A DNA stretch of 64,000 nucleotides from Cryptomeria japonica (GCF_030272615.1 NC_081411.1:37856640-37920639), one strand, 5' to 3'; counted from the first letter of the stretch, positions 1 through 11,651 are shown. Program-made: numbers and translations. The notes: generated from the letters alone by a model not told the origin.

Positions 1-287
1 GCTTGTCCACATGAACATATTCATAATCACTATCAGAAGAATTAGGAGTTGTATTTCCATCATGAATAAAATTTTTAGTCATTTCTTCATCAATATTTAT
101 ATAAAGAGGAGAATGAACATGAAGAGTAGTATACCCATCACATGTTTTGTGCAACTTATGATTTGGAGATTTAGGTTGAACATCTTGCATAGGAGAAAAC
201 TAAATCATGTCAACTAGTGGAGTTTTAGGAGATTGAATAATTTGAGGGACAATTCACAAGCTCAAACATGACATCTTCATCATAATT
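1..287 (-). other. Element A, region after the protease linker
   Basis: This is the continuation of element A beyond the proline-rich linker, toward a pol gene that would lie off the window. No clear domain is readable. The plus-strand open frame at 11-217 is antisense to the element and has no recognisable content. Confidence 0.4.
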
Positions 288-1220
288 CTATCGCACAATG
301 ATTTCATCGAGTCTTAGTAGAAGGTTGAGAAAGAGGAGGAACATCTGAAAAAGTAGGAATGTTGTTCTCTTTGATAGTTGAAGGTTGAGGTCTTTTAGGT
401 TGGACAAGAGGAGAAGCATGCCTCTTTTCTCTATAAGAGGAAGGAGGTGGAATTGCACCATATAAAGGAGGAATGTTAGGTGTATGAAGAAGGCCAGGTC
501 CAACATGAGGAGGAGGTATAGGTATAATCTTAGGAGGAATATTGTTGTTCTTCTTAGAAGATAGAATAGGCACATCCATAGGAATAAATTGAATATCTTC
601 CTTGGGAGGGAGATTAGTTCTATCCATGAGGGGAAGAAATTTATTTTCAAGTATGATAGGAATGTTAAGTGTTGGGGATATAGGTTGACTCAAGGATAAG
701 ATCATATCTTTCTTCCATTTTTGATAAGGTTGAAAAAGAGCATCACTCCTTGATGGAAGAGATTGAAATTACTTAGGCCAAAAGAAATCAATAGGAACAT
801 TGAGGATTATTTCAGATGATCTAAATAAGGTATGGTTAATAGTTATGATTTCACTATTGTGAGGAAATTTCAAACACTTATGGATTAGAGAAGCAATAGC
901 CTTCATGGAAGATAGCCAAGGATAGCCCAACTTCACATGGAATTGCTCAGAAGAGGGTATGATAACAAAGTCAACATCCATAGATTTAGTATGAACTTCA
1001 ATAGGAAGGGTGATAGAGAAAATGTTAGGACAAGAGAATCCATCAAATAACTTTACAACTACATTAGAGGCATCATATATTGGTTAATGCAATCATAACG
1101 TGAAAAGATACTCCTCGGTGATGATATTAACCACATAAGAGGGATCAACAAGAGTGTCATGACAAGGGATATCCTTAACCTTCATAACTATGTATTAAAG
1201 GCCATTGGGTGCTCTAATGG
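288..1220 (-). pseudogene. Element A aspartic protease and proline-rich linker (decayed)
   Basis: The minus-strand translation shows a degenerate retropepsin. A stretch reading LVDPSYVVNI sits where the LxDxG active-site motif should be, so the catalytic Asp-Thr/Ser-Gly triplet has become Asp-Pro-Ser. About 80 residues on, LGYPWLSSMKAIASLIHKCL followed by KFPHN matches the conserved LLGRPW-I-H...H.C.KFPH block of plant gypsy proteases. A proline-rich linker follows (705-288), as in other elements here. The protease is in a different frame from gag, so a frameshift lies near 1220-1290. Family identity is fairly secure; the enzyme is inactive. Confidence 0.7.
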
Positions 1221-1289
1221 TCTCACTAGGGTCAAATGTAATACAAAAATCCTTAGGCGTATCTTGTTTTTCTACCATATTTACCAAGT

Positions 1290-3293
1290 TCAGAGCCATA
1301 AAGTGATTTCCTCAGAGGAGAAAGAAGTATAATCAGTCTCAATCACGTTAGAGGTATGAGAAGGAAAAGGATCAGTAAAAATTTTAAGATTTTTATCAGG
1401 AGGAGCTACTGATTTATTTCTCTTATCATTCACACTTGCCACAGATATAGTATTATTATCATTCAAATCTTGAATCTTACTTTTCAATGCAAAACATTTA
1501 TCAGTACCATGACTAGGCTGACCATGAAATTGATAAAAGGAATTGTTATCAAAATAAGGGGATGCAAGTTTAGAAGGATCAACTTGTTTTATAGGAGGAA
1601 ATTTGATAACATTTCTTTGCAACAACTAAGACATAATACTATTTAAAGATTCATTCAAAGGAGTAAGCAATCTTTCTCTTTTGAAAAAATTAGAAATAGA
1701 ACGCACACCTATTGTAGCATTCACATTGTTGTTGCTTATTGTATCATTCAACTTGATTTAGCTTTTTGTTTATTTGAACTTCATAAACGGTTCTTGAACA
1801 CTCTCCCCCTTATCACTCAGAGCCATAGGAGTGGATTTCTCCATTTGACTCACAGACAATTGATAATTATGGAGTGTTGCGCACAACTATGGAAAGAAAG
1901 TAAACTCAATCAAAAGAATATTTTCCCTGATATATTTTTGCAAATGAGAAATGAAAATTCTTTGAATATCATTATCAGGTAGATGAAAAGAAATTTGAGC
2001 ACAAAAATTCTTATATCTACCAATGAAAGCAGTCAGTTTTTCTTTAATAGCTTGTTTACAATGCATTAAATCAATCAAAGTGATTTTAAGACCAATGTTA
2101 TTGTGAAATTTTTGGATGAAATCATTTGCTAGTTTTTGAAAAGAAGTGATGGAATAAGAAGGAAAAGAGAAATACCATTATAAATCCTTATCTCTTGATG
2201 TTCTTGTAAACAGTTTTGCAAGCAATCTTTGATCATAAGCAAAATCAATACACAAGGTTTGAAATATTTTAACATGTGTAAGAGGATCACCTTTTCTATT
2301 ATAGAGTTCCAATTGAGGGACCTCAAAATGCTTAGGTGGCATGACTTTAACAATATCAAGAGAAAGTGGTCCCGCAACATCAAATGTCGGCACACTAAAC
2401 TTGGATTGACTCATGGAAGCAATTTGTTGTTATAATGAATACACGATTTGAGCAAGATTGTTAATGGTTGCTTTGATAGAAGAATTGATTGGAGACATAG
2501 TTGATTGAGAAGGTGGTGTGATGTTATTGAAGGAAGGCATAGATTGAGAATAAGGTGGTGGGACATTATGATAAGTAGGCAAAGGTGATGATTGCATAGC
2601 GAACGGGACACTTAAAGGAGGAACAAATTTGTTGAATAAATTTCCCCCTTGTGTTACATTGATTGATTGAAGGATAATATGAATACTTATGGAAGACATA
2701 GGTAAATATGGAGGATGAAATGAAGAAGAGATATTGCACCCATGACCAATGGTTGTAGGAATAACATTTTGAGTTGATGTAGCCATGATGTTTGAAGTGA
2801 AAGTAGGAATACTAGCCATTGAAGTGGTCAAAGGAATAAAAGAAGATTTGATTTGAAGGTTGTGAATAACATAAGTTGTCATCACAACTCTTGATAGGCA
2901 TGACATTATAATCAACAATATGAGAAATGCCACGTAATATATCAATTTTGGATTCTTATCACTTTGAATCATGCATTTAAGGCCTTCAATTAATGGAAGA
3001 GCTTCACTATTAGGGTATTCTTGGGACATACATTGTTGAAAGTTATCAAATTGATTGTCCAATTTTGAAATTTGATCGATGGAGACTCTAGTTAAATCTT
3101 TTTCTTCATCATGGGATTCATCAATTGGATAGATAGGGACATGATTAGGATGGGAATAATTAGCATTATTCTCATTAAGGAAGTCACCCAAATTATGCTT
3201 CATCTCCTCGGTAATTAAGCCTTGGGAAGCCTTAATTCTAATTCTTCATCTAACACGGATAGTGTAGGTAGGACTAATACTAGTAAAACTCAT
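1290..3293 (-). pseudogene. Element A gag polyprotein (decayed)
   Basis: One minus-strand frame runs from an ATG at 3293 to about 1290, broken by several stops. I chose this ATG because the frame downstream is continuous (a TGA interrupts after about 15 codons) into conserved gag text. The middle (2414-1887) is a retrotransposon gag domain: ELYNRKGDPLTHVKIFQTLC, then a helical stretch containing LIDLMHCKQAIKEKLTAFI and RYKNF. The C-terminal part (about 1500-1570) has YQFHGQPSHGTDKCFALKSK, a degenerate metal-binding knuckle. The N-terminal third is low-complexity, rich in Ser, Pro and Asn. It would have formed the virus-like particle. Stops are mostly TAG/TAA/TGA at former CAG/CAA/CGA-type codons. 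Confidence 0.75.
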
Positions 3294-3308
3294 GCACTAG
3301 AGGGAAAA

Positions 3309-4080
3309 TGTTACTATTTACTAATTTGTCATTAGTTTTATGTCCAAAGTCATCCTATATACTCTAGTCAGTTAATACTACCAAAATATTCAGTCGGTAA
3401 GTACTAAGGTGTCAGTTACAGAAGAAAGGCTAGTCACCGAGATGAGACATACCGAGCTATCTACCGAGTAAAGTTCATATGTCTACCGAGCAGCAAAGAA
3501 GGTATACCGAGTTAATCTAAACTGAGTGGAAACATGTTACCAGAATCAATGAACTTGGACACATATGTGGAAACGTGTTACAAGATTTGAGAACATGGAA
3601 CCGTTATTGCATAGGAAATTACATTTAAAGATTTTGTATGATTTTGAGGGAGTTTATCCAATGAAATAACTTCTATGTTTATTCATTCAATAAAAAATGT
3701 TTGTATAATTGATGTATGAACAATATCACTATCTTAGAAGATCTATATATACAGAGTGATTTGAGTATCTAAAAAAGTGGAAGAATGATGATTTGAAAAT
3801 GAAAATCATGAGAGAAGATAAGATGAGAAGAGGGACAGAGTATACAAAAGAGGTCACCGAGAAGGTTTTTAGAGAATAGTTTAAGGGACAAAGTATACAG
3901 AAGAGGTCACCGAGTTGATCTATCAATTACCGAGGTATGCTATGAGCATGGTAATTTCATATTGAGCACATAGAGTCTGCTATAACATTTTAGATGTAAA
4001 GTTGCAGATATTTTGTAAAGATTTTTGATTGAATTATTTTGAGTTGTGTTAGAAACCTTTAACAGGGTAAAAGATTCTAA
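3309..4080 (+). repeat. N1 5' LTR, 3' end deleted
   Basis: This aligns by eye with 8219-8950. After the shared text around 'aacagggtaaaaga', the copies diverge, and the last 400 bp or so of LTR are absent here. An extra block of roughly 57 bp (about 3830-3890) repeats the sequence around GGACAGAGTATACA and is missing from the 3' copy. The U3 part carries many ACCGAG words. A TATA-like sequence, TATATATA, lies at 3744-3751. Confidence 0.8.
3744..3751 (+). promoter_or_regulatory. Candidate TATA box of N1 LTR
   Basis: TATATATA within ATCTATATATACAGAG is conserved in both N1 LTRs (also at about 8652). It is placed as expected for the U3/R boundary. Its role is inferred from position only. Confidence 0.45.
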
Positions 4081-4598
4081 CTAATCAATAAAGGTATGAA
4101 GGGATTGCATTTTCACAAGATTAGATCTTAACAGTTCCTATTTAATCATGAACATGATTCCAAAATCTACATACCTAAGATGTAACATTTTTTTTTTATC
4201 TAGTCTTTGGAGTACCAGAGAAGTCGGTATATGTATTAACCTGTCTAGTCGGTAAAAGCATATAAGGAAGTTAGTCGGTTTAGTGGAACCGAGTGCATTT
4301 AATGCTTATCTTACCTAACTGCACAAAGCCTGATAAGGTAAAAGGGTGTATTTAAAGTTCTTTGTGCGGTCATTTTACACTTACTAGTTTTCAAAGAGCA
4401 GAGCTAAGCGAATCAAAGGTGATCAAACATTTCCAGAGCGAATTTCAAGGTATTTTCACACAATCCTAAACGCATTTTCAAGCAAGTTAACCGATCAGTA
4501 TCAGTTGTGAATATTTGCATTGTATTTACTAAGTGGCAAGCATTTTCTGGTTAGTTGAAACCCTAAGCTATTTTTGTTAGTAGAAATCCAAGTTTGAA
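4081..4598 (+). other. N1 leader between truncated LTR and gene
   Basis: This sequence does not match the 3' LTR and contains no recognisable tRNA primer site. A TATA-like GTATTTAAAG lies near 4350. Several CGGTA and ACCGAG words, as found in the LTR, occur at 4220-4290. A T-run lies near 4190. It may be original 5' untranslated leader joined to the LTR by a deletion of the LTR end and primer site. Confidence 0.4.
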
Positions 4599-7500
4599 AT
4601 GGCTCCCAAGATGTAGAAACCCATTGTAGTTGAGACTATTGAGAAGCCCTCACTTAAGTATTCCTTAACTCCCAAAGTGGCATTTGAACCCGATGAGAAA
4701 ACTGCATTCTCTCTTATTCCGAATAGGGTTCTATTGGTTGAAGATGTCAGATTTTATACTAAGTGTCGTGTTGAAGAGCTAGGTCATACCGAAATTAAGG
4801 ATATGTATGATGAATTATGCACCAATGGAATCCTGGATAGTAAGTTTGAGCATATCAAAGTTAAGGGATTGACCGAAGCCTTAACCTATCCTCAAGTCTT
4901 CAAACCCCAATGGGTCAAGTTTGTCTTGAGCAGAGTGCATGATGACTTAATATGGTTAGAGGATCAACCGTTCAAGATCACCAAGGAGATTATTCATATA
5001 ATAACTGGATACCCTATATTCAACCATGCTCGAGCACAGAAGATGATTTCATAGAAGGAATTGATAACATTAACCGGAGTTGAGTCTGATTGCAGAGTTC
5101 TTAAGTTGAATAATGTAACAGATGAAGAACTAAAGTTTGCAATTAGAGTTATTGGTTATTGTTTCTTCTAGTTGGCAAGAGAAAACAATGTACCGTGTGC
5201 AATTTTGGATTTGGCCTATAAAACTATGAAAAAGGGTATGAAAATTGATTTATGTGAAGTATTGTTGAAGAATATTTTTGAAAATCTCAACAAAATAAGG
5301 AAACCTAAGAAGAATAACATTACTAACACACTTAAGTTTGGGTCACTCTTAGTGTGCATGTTCTTCTATTTTCAGAAGTTCTTTCCATTAGTCGATAGCA
5401 TCATTTGGGAATTACACCGACCAATCACTCATAAAATAAATGACTTTATCAAACAGCTAGGTGATAATTTCAATGAGATAATGGATGAATACTTTAACAA
5501 ATTTTAGGAAAAGATGCATAACAGTTACAAGATCCCACCTCAGCTAGTGGAAAAATATAAGGACACTATATGTTTTGAAGTTGACACTGACTATTGTTAT
5601 GTCAATGCAGTAGAACCCCGAACTCAATCTTTACTGCCTATGGGTTATGAGATTGATTTTGATATTACTCAACAACAGATAGATGCCTTTTTGGCACTTC
5701 CAAGGCACTTGACCGAGATCAGGTATGGTACCTATGAAGAGGTAAAAGAGAAAGTAAAAATGAGCATTGTGGTACCAAAGGCTACCAGAAAAGCCACTAA
5801 AATGATCAAAGATTTAACTAAAAAATTTGGAGAAGGTTCTACCTCCACACCTACTAAGCCAACAGGTAGGAAAACTGATCAACTTTCAATTGAGGAAGAA
5901 TCTGAAGCTCAAGAAGCAGCAATTACTCTGAGCACTGAGTTGCCAAAGGGAAAAATTTGAGAAGAAAGAAATAGGATACAACTAAGGTATCACCGACTCC
6001 ACCAGTTAAGCGACCTAACACTAGATCATCTACAGTGTCACCTAGTAAGAGGCAGAAAAATGTTGAATTGCCTAAAGTTACAAAGACTTATAGAAAGTCG
6101 ACCAGAAGACTAATTTTGAATAAGGAGTCAAGTGACATAGAATCTAAAGATGCAAATAAATTTCAGATTGTTAAATGCACAAAGGAAGATGTACACAGTG
6201 TTGACAATTTTTGTGCAAAATTGAAACAATATGGAGGATTTGGGTCATTTAGATATGTACAGTATGACACCCGAATAGAAGAAGAAAAGAGGCAAATAGA
6301 AGAGTCAGTAGTATGTACACTTCTCAAATTCTGAGTATTGGAAGTAACTGATTTTCTTTCAAAAGCATTGTACTTTCATATTGACAACAGATGGAAATAT
6401 GCTATGGACTTGGAGAAGCAGATAAGAGAAAGAGTTTTGGTACATCTCTTTCCAGACATGTCGGTAGATGATATAAGAAATCATTTGAAAAACTACCAGA
6501 CAAACTTTCAAGTAAAGCAAAGGGCCTTTAAAATGATGAATGGTCTTTATCTTGAACTAGAGAAGGAAACTAAAGAAAATGGCAAGAAATATTTAGAATT
6601 CAGAGTGAAGAGCCTCAAGGTGAAGTGGAAATAGTTGAACTAGATGAGGATGTCATGGACACTGAGGCATAGGAAGAAGAAATGATAGAAGGAAATGCCT
6701 ATGCAAAACTTGTATCCAATGAATCAGTCTTGGAACAAGTTAAGTCCTATCCTTCGGTAACTCAACAAGTGTCAACCGAGAAACCTCAGGACACAGAACA
6801 AGGTAAAGAGGATCAAAAGGCTACACAAGGTGAATCTATCTCTCAGGCCATAGGTGAGCAAACTTCTCAAGCACCTGCAAGCATTGAAACTATTGCCATT
6901 GAGACCCCAAGTAAGGAATTACTGAAGGATACAACAGAGGCTACAGGAACTAACAAAAGTGTTGCTTCTACCGAGCAACATACTGAGGAAGATCAAGCCT
7001 CCAAAGCCATTGTACTCATTCAACCGGTGAAGGCATCATCATCCAAAGAGAAGAAAGCAAAGAAGCACAGTTTCAAGATAGATCTGTCAAAGCCTATTGT
7101 GTTACAGAATGTTGATATTTCAAAACTAAAAGGGAAAGCACTTATTGAACTCAGAGAGCTTTGTAAGCCAAAAGCAGAACAGGAAAAATATATAGCTTTT
7201 CAGAAGAAGAACCGACTACTTCAGAAGGTCAAAGCATTATTGACAGACATGCTACCTGAAGCTACCATAAATAAAGATGCTACCATCCATATGAAACTGG
7301 ATGAACTACTCACTCAATTAGAAGTATCAAGAGTAGACACATCAGAAAACCTTAGCAAATTAAAAGAAAAAGAACTAATTGCCAAGATGATTGAAGAAGT
7401 GCAGAAAGCAATTGTTATAGGTAAAACGAAGCTTATTGGATTCATTGTTGGGTTGTCACCTCAACTCAAGCACATTATTTATTTATTCCAGAAGTTATGT

Positions 7501-7932
7501 ACATTTTCATTCTTTATTAAAGATATCAAGCATAAGACTGAAGTCATTGAAAAAGAGATTACCGATCTCTCAAATAAACTTACTATCGAGCCAAATTCTA
7601 TTCAGAATTTTTATACAAAGCTACAAACTCTTATGGCTCAACAGTTAGAACTTCAGAATGAAGAGCACAAAATAAGGATGGATATTATGACTCTTCAGAC
7701 ATTATTTATTCCCCATCTATCATCAGTTCAAGAGCAGATCAACCGAGCTACACAATTATCCACTCAAATAGAAGGAAGCACTTTAGATGGTTTGATTTCA
7801 CTGTTAGTTGATATTACAACTCAGAATTCTTTAATGAAAAGTGTCAAGGATGCACTTACCAATGCTCTCAATGACACTTGTACTAAGTATAAATCTATTT
7901 TTGATCAGTTGCCCCCACCTAATGGTAACTAG
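4599..7932 (+). pseudogene. N1 internal protein, about 1,100 codons, function unknown (broken)
   Basis: I start at the ATG at 4599 because its frame continues into all downstream open stretches. Frame order is 4599-5960, a frameshift near 5950, a second frame to about 6600, a second shift, then a third frame from about 6600 to the stop at 7932. In-frame stops occur at 4614, 5052, 5169, 5505, near 5970, at 6332 and near 6672. The N-terminal 400 residues look globular (VKFVLSRVHDDLIWLEDQPF is one readable segment) and faintly resemble the 'putative plant transposon protein' type. The middle is Lys/Ser/Thr-rich with basic patches. The last 300 residues are Leu/Gln/Lys-rich and probably coiled-coil. 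No gag knuckle, protease or polymerase motif is seen. G and H proteins share the layout. Confidence 0.65.
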
Positions 7933-8205
7933 TTTTGATGTTTGTCAAAAAGGGGGAGTGTACCGAGTATATACAGAGTATCTGAGTGTACAATTTATTA
8001 TATATACCAAGTGTACAGATGAAATTGATAGGGGGAGCATGGAACATCGAGAGCATGCTGCAAATCAAGTTTTGTACAACATATTGATAAGGGGAGTATG
8101 TATTTGAACAAATGTATACATTGTCACTTCAGTCAAATTTTGTTAGTATATAGATTTTGTGTTATGACTTTGAAAGGAGTTTTGTCAAACATACCAAACT
8201 AATGC

Positions 8206-8218
8206 CAAAAGGGGAGAT
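8206..8218 (+). promoter_or_regulatory. N1 polypurine tract
   Basis: CAAAAGGGGAGAT lies directly before the TG of the 3' LTR at 8219. This is the usual position of the plus-strand primer. Related stretches, such as the AGAGGGGGAGAT before 38480, precede other LTRs in this window. Confidence 0.75.
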
Positions 8219-9356
8219 TGTTACTATTTACTAAGTTGTCATTAGTTTTATGTCCAAAGTCATCCTATATACTCTAGTTGGTTAATACTACCAAAATATT
8301 CAGTCGGTAAGTACTAAGGTGTCGATTATAGAAGAAAGGCTAGTCACCAAGATGAGACATACCAAGCTGTCTACCGAGTAAAGTTCATATGTCTACCGAG
8401 CAGCAAACAAGGTATACCAAGTTAATCTGAACTGAGTGGAAATGTGTTACCAGATTCAATGAACCTAGACACATGTGGAAACGTGTTACAAGATTCAAGA
8501 ACAAGGAACCATTATTACATAGGAAATTGCATTTAAAGATTTTGTATGATTTTGAGGGAGTTTATCCAATGAAATAATTTCTATGTTTATTCATTCGATA
8601 AAACATGTTTGTATAATCGATGTATGAACAAGATCACCATCTCAGAAGATCTATATATACAGAGTGATTTGAGTATCTAAAAAAGAGGAAAAATGATGAT
8701 TTGAAAATGAAAATCATGAGAGAAGATAAGATGTGAAGATGGACAGAGTATACAGAAGAGGTCACTGAGTTGATCTATCAATTACTAAGGTATGCTATGA
8801 GCATGGTAATTTCATATTGAGCACACAGAGTTTGCTATAACATTTCAGATGTAAAGTTGCAGATATTTTGTAAAGATTTTTGATTGAATTATTTTGAGTT
8901 GTGTTAGAAACCTTTAACAGGGTAAAAGACTCTAACAAAGTCTATAAATTGTAAAGCCTTTAACTAGGTACAACATTTTGTAAAAGTGTTTGTAAAAATC
9001 CTTTAGCAAGGTAGATCTAAAGATCTTGATACTCCTAATAGGGTAAGCTAACAAAAATAGCTAAACATGTAGCTCTAACCGAGCAACCTTTATTATTGTA
9101 GTAGTGAAGTTGTGGGTGCCATCCCCACCACAATTTTTCTCTATAACCAAGAGTTTCTGCATAACCAAAATCTTTGTGTTATGGAGTGAAATGTGTATGG
9201 TTGTTATTTATGTGATTATGTTTTAGTTTTATATATTTATGAGATCAGCAATATTCAGTTTATGTTTATAAGTACAATTGTTTTAGAAGAAGAGTTTTGA
9301 TGTACTAATTCACCGCTCCCCTCTTAGTACATTAGCTTTCCTAGCCAGACCTAACA
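8219..9356 (+). repeat. N1 3' LTR
   Basis: This LTR is 1138 bp, from TGTTACTATT to CCTAACA. It matches 3309-4080 over its first 730 bp or so. Many sites reading CG in the 5' copy read CA or TG here, for example ACCGAG against ACCAAG. The last 300 bp include text around 'ccccaccacaattttt' and a CT-rich end near 9310-9340, an arrangement resembling the R-U5 of other LTRs here. Confidence 0.82.
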
Positions 9357-10414
9357 AAAAATTGAAATTTTGAAGTTTGAACAAAGCTTACAAAAATGAG
9401 TAATGCAAAATTTAAGAAAATAATGATTAAACAATTTGAACTTTGTTGGAGGCAGATAATGACACAATTTCCAAAATAATAAATCAAAGGAAATTGGAAT
9501 TTTAAAATTAGGGCCAAGGGTATACCACTTAATTTTAAAATTGATAAAAAAAAACAGAATTTTTAAAATTAGGGCAGATTATAATTAACCTCTTAATTTT
9601 ATAATTTTTCTTAAAATTTGAAATGTTGAATTTTGGAGATATTTTTTATTTTAGAGGTATCAAAATTTGACAAAAGTAGCCAATCTTCTGGATTTGGGCT
9701 ATTAAATATAGTCATAACACTCTGACCAACTTTTTAAAAAAAATTCACAGATGAATATTATGATGATTTTAAAGCTAATCCCAAAAAAATGACGGATTTT
9801 ACGATTTCTAGATAGGCAAAAATAAGGTTCAAATGTGAAAATAGGACCCTATTAGGGTTTTCAAGAAAAAAAGGGAATTAGATTGCAAATTTGAAAAGAA
9901 TCAAACCTAAAAGGAAGGGACACCTTGTAAAATGTTTAGAAATCTGAATTTGAATGAAATTGATTGAAATTTGTACAAAATCTAATTAATTTTGAAAATT
10001 AGGGTTTTATGACTTAACCACTTAATTTTTGAAATTTAAATTTTGAAAAGAAGAGGGAAATTAAAAATTGGAATTGTAGGAATGAAGACAAATCTGAAAA
10101 CAGTCACAAATCTAAAAATTGAATGGGAATAAATTTTTTGCACAAGTTCAAGATAATTATTAAAAGTTAGGGTTTTGACAATTAACCTCTTAATATTGTG
10201 AATTTGATTTGTAAATTGAACAAGACAATGAAGAAATTGAATTTGACAAACAAAGCAATTTTAGATCTAAAACAATAGATAGCAATTTTTGCAAAACACA
10301 AGTTCAATTTCAATTTTAAAAACTAAAGTTTTGAATGAGTTAACCACTAAGTTTGCAGAAAAATTAAAATTGTAAATGAAAAATATGCAATTATTTTTAG
10401 AATAAAGCATGTAA
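9357..10414 (-). other. Element A 5' leader (untranslated)
   Basis: An AT-rich stretch between element A's primer-binding site and the N1 insertion. It has many imperfect copies of 'aattagggttttga' and 'ttaaccacttaattttgaaa' and no coding frame. Together with the 15 bp at 3294-3308 it forms the leader upstream of A gag. Confidence 0.55.
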
Positions 10415-10430
10415 GACGTCGGGTTCACCA
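10415..10430 (-). promoter_or_regulatory. Element A primer-binding site
   Basis: On the minus strand TGGTGAACCCGACGTC follows the LTR end after 3 bp. The same sequence, with one change (TGGTGAACCCGATGT), lies next to the element E LTR at 62151-62165. A TGG start is diagnostic of pairing to a tRNA CCA end. I could not assign the tRNA. Confidence 0.7.
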
Positions 10431-10433
10431 AAA

Positions 10434-11651
10434 TGTAATGCTGGAAAAAATGAGTGAATGAGAGATCCAGAGGAAATATTTTCTTCCCTCTAAGGAGAGA
10501 TGAAAGTTTCACTTCAGATTTCCCTTCAAACACTTTTTCATGCATTACATTAGAAGAGGGGGGAAAATGCACTAGATTTAACCTCTAGAGAAGGAGATTG
10601 AATTATTAGTGATGTAAGAATGGTAAGTTAATCCCCTCTTCTAGAATGAGATTTGAATTATTTGAATTATGTACTTATGACCAAGTGAAAAAATGACAAA
10701 GATCTAATTATAACTCAAGATATAAGCATAAGATGAAGCTATGCACTTCGATCTGGCAATAATATGTCGAGACGAAGCTATCCTATGAATTTGAGAAAAA
10801 GTTGTCTAGACCATGGCAAAAGTGTACACAATACTCCAAAAAATCTGCGAAACGAAAAGGGTTTTTCCACCTTTGCAAATGGAGTCCAAATCTGAAAGTA
10901 CAACTGCACACCTGCAACCTACACACAAAAAAGAGAGGAAAAGGAGTTGGGATTGGGGGATTGCCTTTAGGTCAAACCCTAGTTTTTGAATTAACCAAAT
11001 GATGAAAGAAAGTACTTGCAAGTAAATGTAAATGAAAGAATAAAATGTAAATCACCTCAAGGGAGGCTGTAGATAGAATATAGGTAGATTTTCTTTTGTG
11101 GAATTGAATGTTGAAAGGGATCTCCTCTTCAATGGTTGAATCCTTGACTTGAATGCAACACCTAGCCTTGAAGGGAGACTTGAGAATGCTCAATGCTAGA
11201 AATAAATGTTTGAATGCTTGAACTTATGCCTACTTTATCACTTATACAACTTTTCCGCTTGTTGAAATTATGCAAATAAGAGTAAAAATGCAACTTATCT
11301 ACTCGTCAATTAGGGTTAACTAACTGATTTTTCATCATAGGCCGACACTGGGAGAGTTTTCTCACTCAATGTATAACCATCAAAGCACAATTGGAAAGGA
11401 TCCCACCCCAAAATAGGGTAGGGACAGGGGTGCCACACCCTTGTCTTAGGAGGGACAGGAGCACCATGCCCCTATCCTGCCCATTTTTCTAGGACTAGAT
11501 ATAGTTCAGGCAGTATGGAGGGAAAGAAAGATGCAATTTTCATGTGATGAGCAAGTCTCTAGTGTCCGATAAGGCCTAGGGATTTGATTCGCATGCATGA
11601 GGACCCTAATATGGTCAAAAATTGCAAGGGTCACAATTTTATGACACTACA
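10434..11651 (-). repeat. Element A 5' LTR
   Basis: The minus strand reads TGTAGTGTCATAAAATTGTG ... CCAGCATTACA (1218 bp). A recognisable inverted copy is the element F 3' LTR at 37155-38367. A GC-rich block (11395-11490) holds back-to-back imperfect palindromes of the type GGGACAGGGGTGCCACACCC. Small open frames here (10802-11002, 10806-11021, 10972-11193) are not genes; one of them recurs in the element F LTR. Confidence 0.85.

Larger units (their letters stand above)
3309..9356 (+). mobile_element. Element N1: non-autonomous LTR retrotransposon nested in element A
   Basis: Two direct repeats both begin TGTTACTATTTACTAA (3309 and 8219). The second is preceded by the polypurine tract AAAAGGGGAGAT, which marks it as the 3' LTR. 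The 3' LTR ends ...CTAACA at 9356. Flanks are GAAAA (3304-3308) and AAAAA (9357-9361), a 4/5 match to a 5-bp target duplication. The interior has one long gene (4599-7932) and no reverse transcriptase, RNase H or integrase, so the element depended on helpers. The 5' LTR copy is recognisable only to about 4080, so its end and the primer-binding site are missing. Confidence 0.8.
1..11651 (-). mobile_element. Element A: Ty3/gypsy LTR retrotransposon, 3' part off the window
   Basis: Reading on the minus strand, the order is 5' LTR (10434-11651), primer-binding site, AT-rich leader, gag (3293-1290), protease and a proline-rich linker (about 1220-288). RT and integrase would lie beyond the left edge. 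The leader is interrupted by the plus-strand element N1 (3309-9356), inserted 15 bp upstream of the gag ATG. The LTR begins TGTAG and ends CATTACA on the minus strand. All frames are broken, so this is a dead copy. Assignment to gypsy rests on the gag and protease motifs, since pol is not visible. Confidence 0.8.

Noticed and set aside
10802..11193. Small open frames, one resembling a frame at 37803-37991
   Set aside because: They lie in homologous LTRs of elements A and F, so the similarity is at DNA level.
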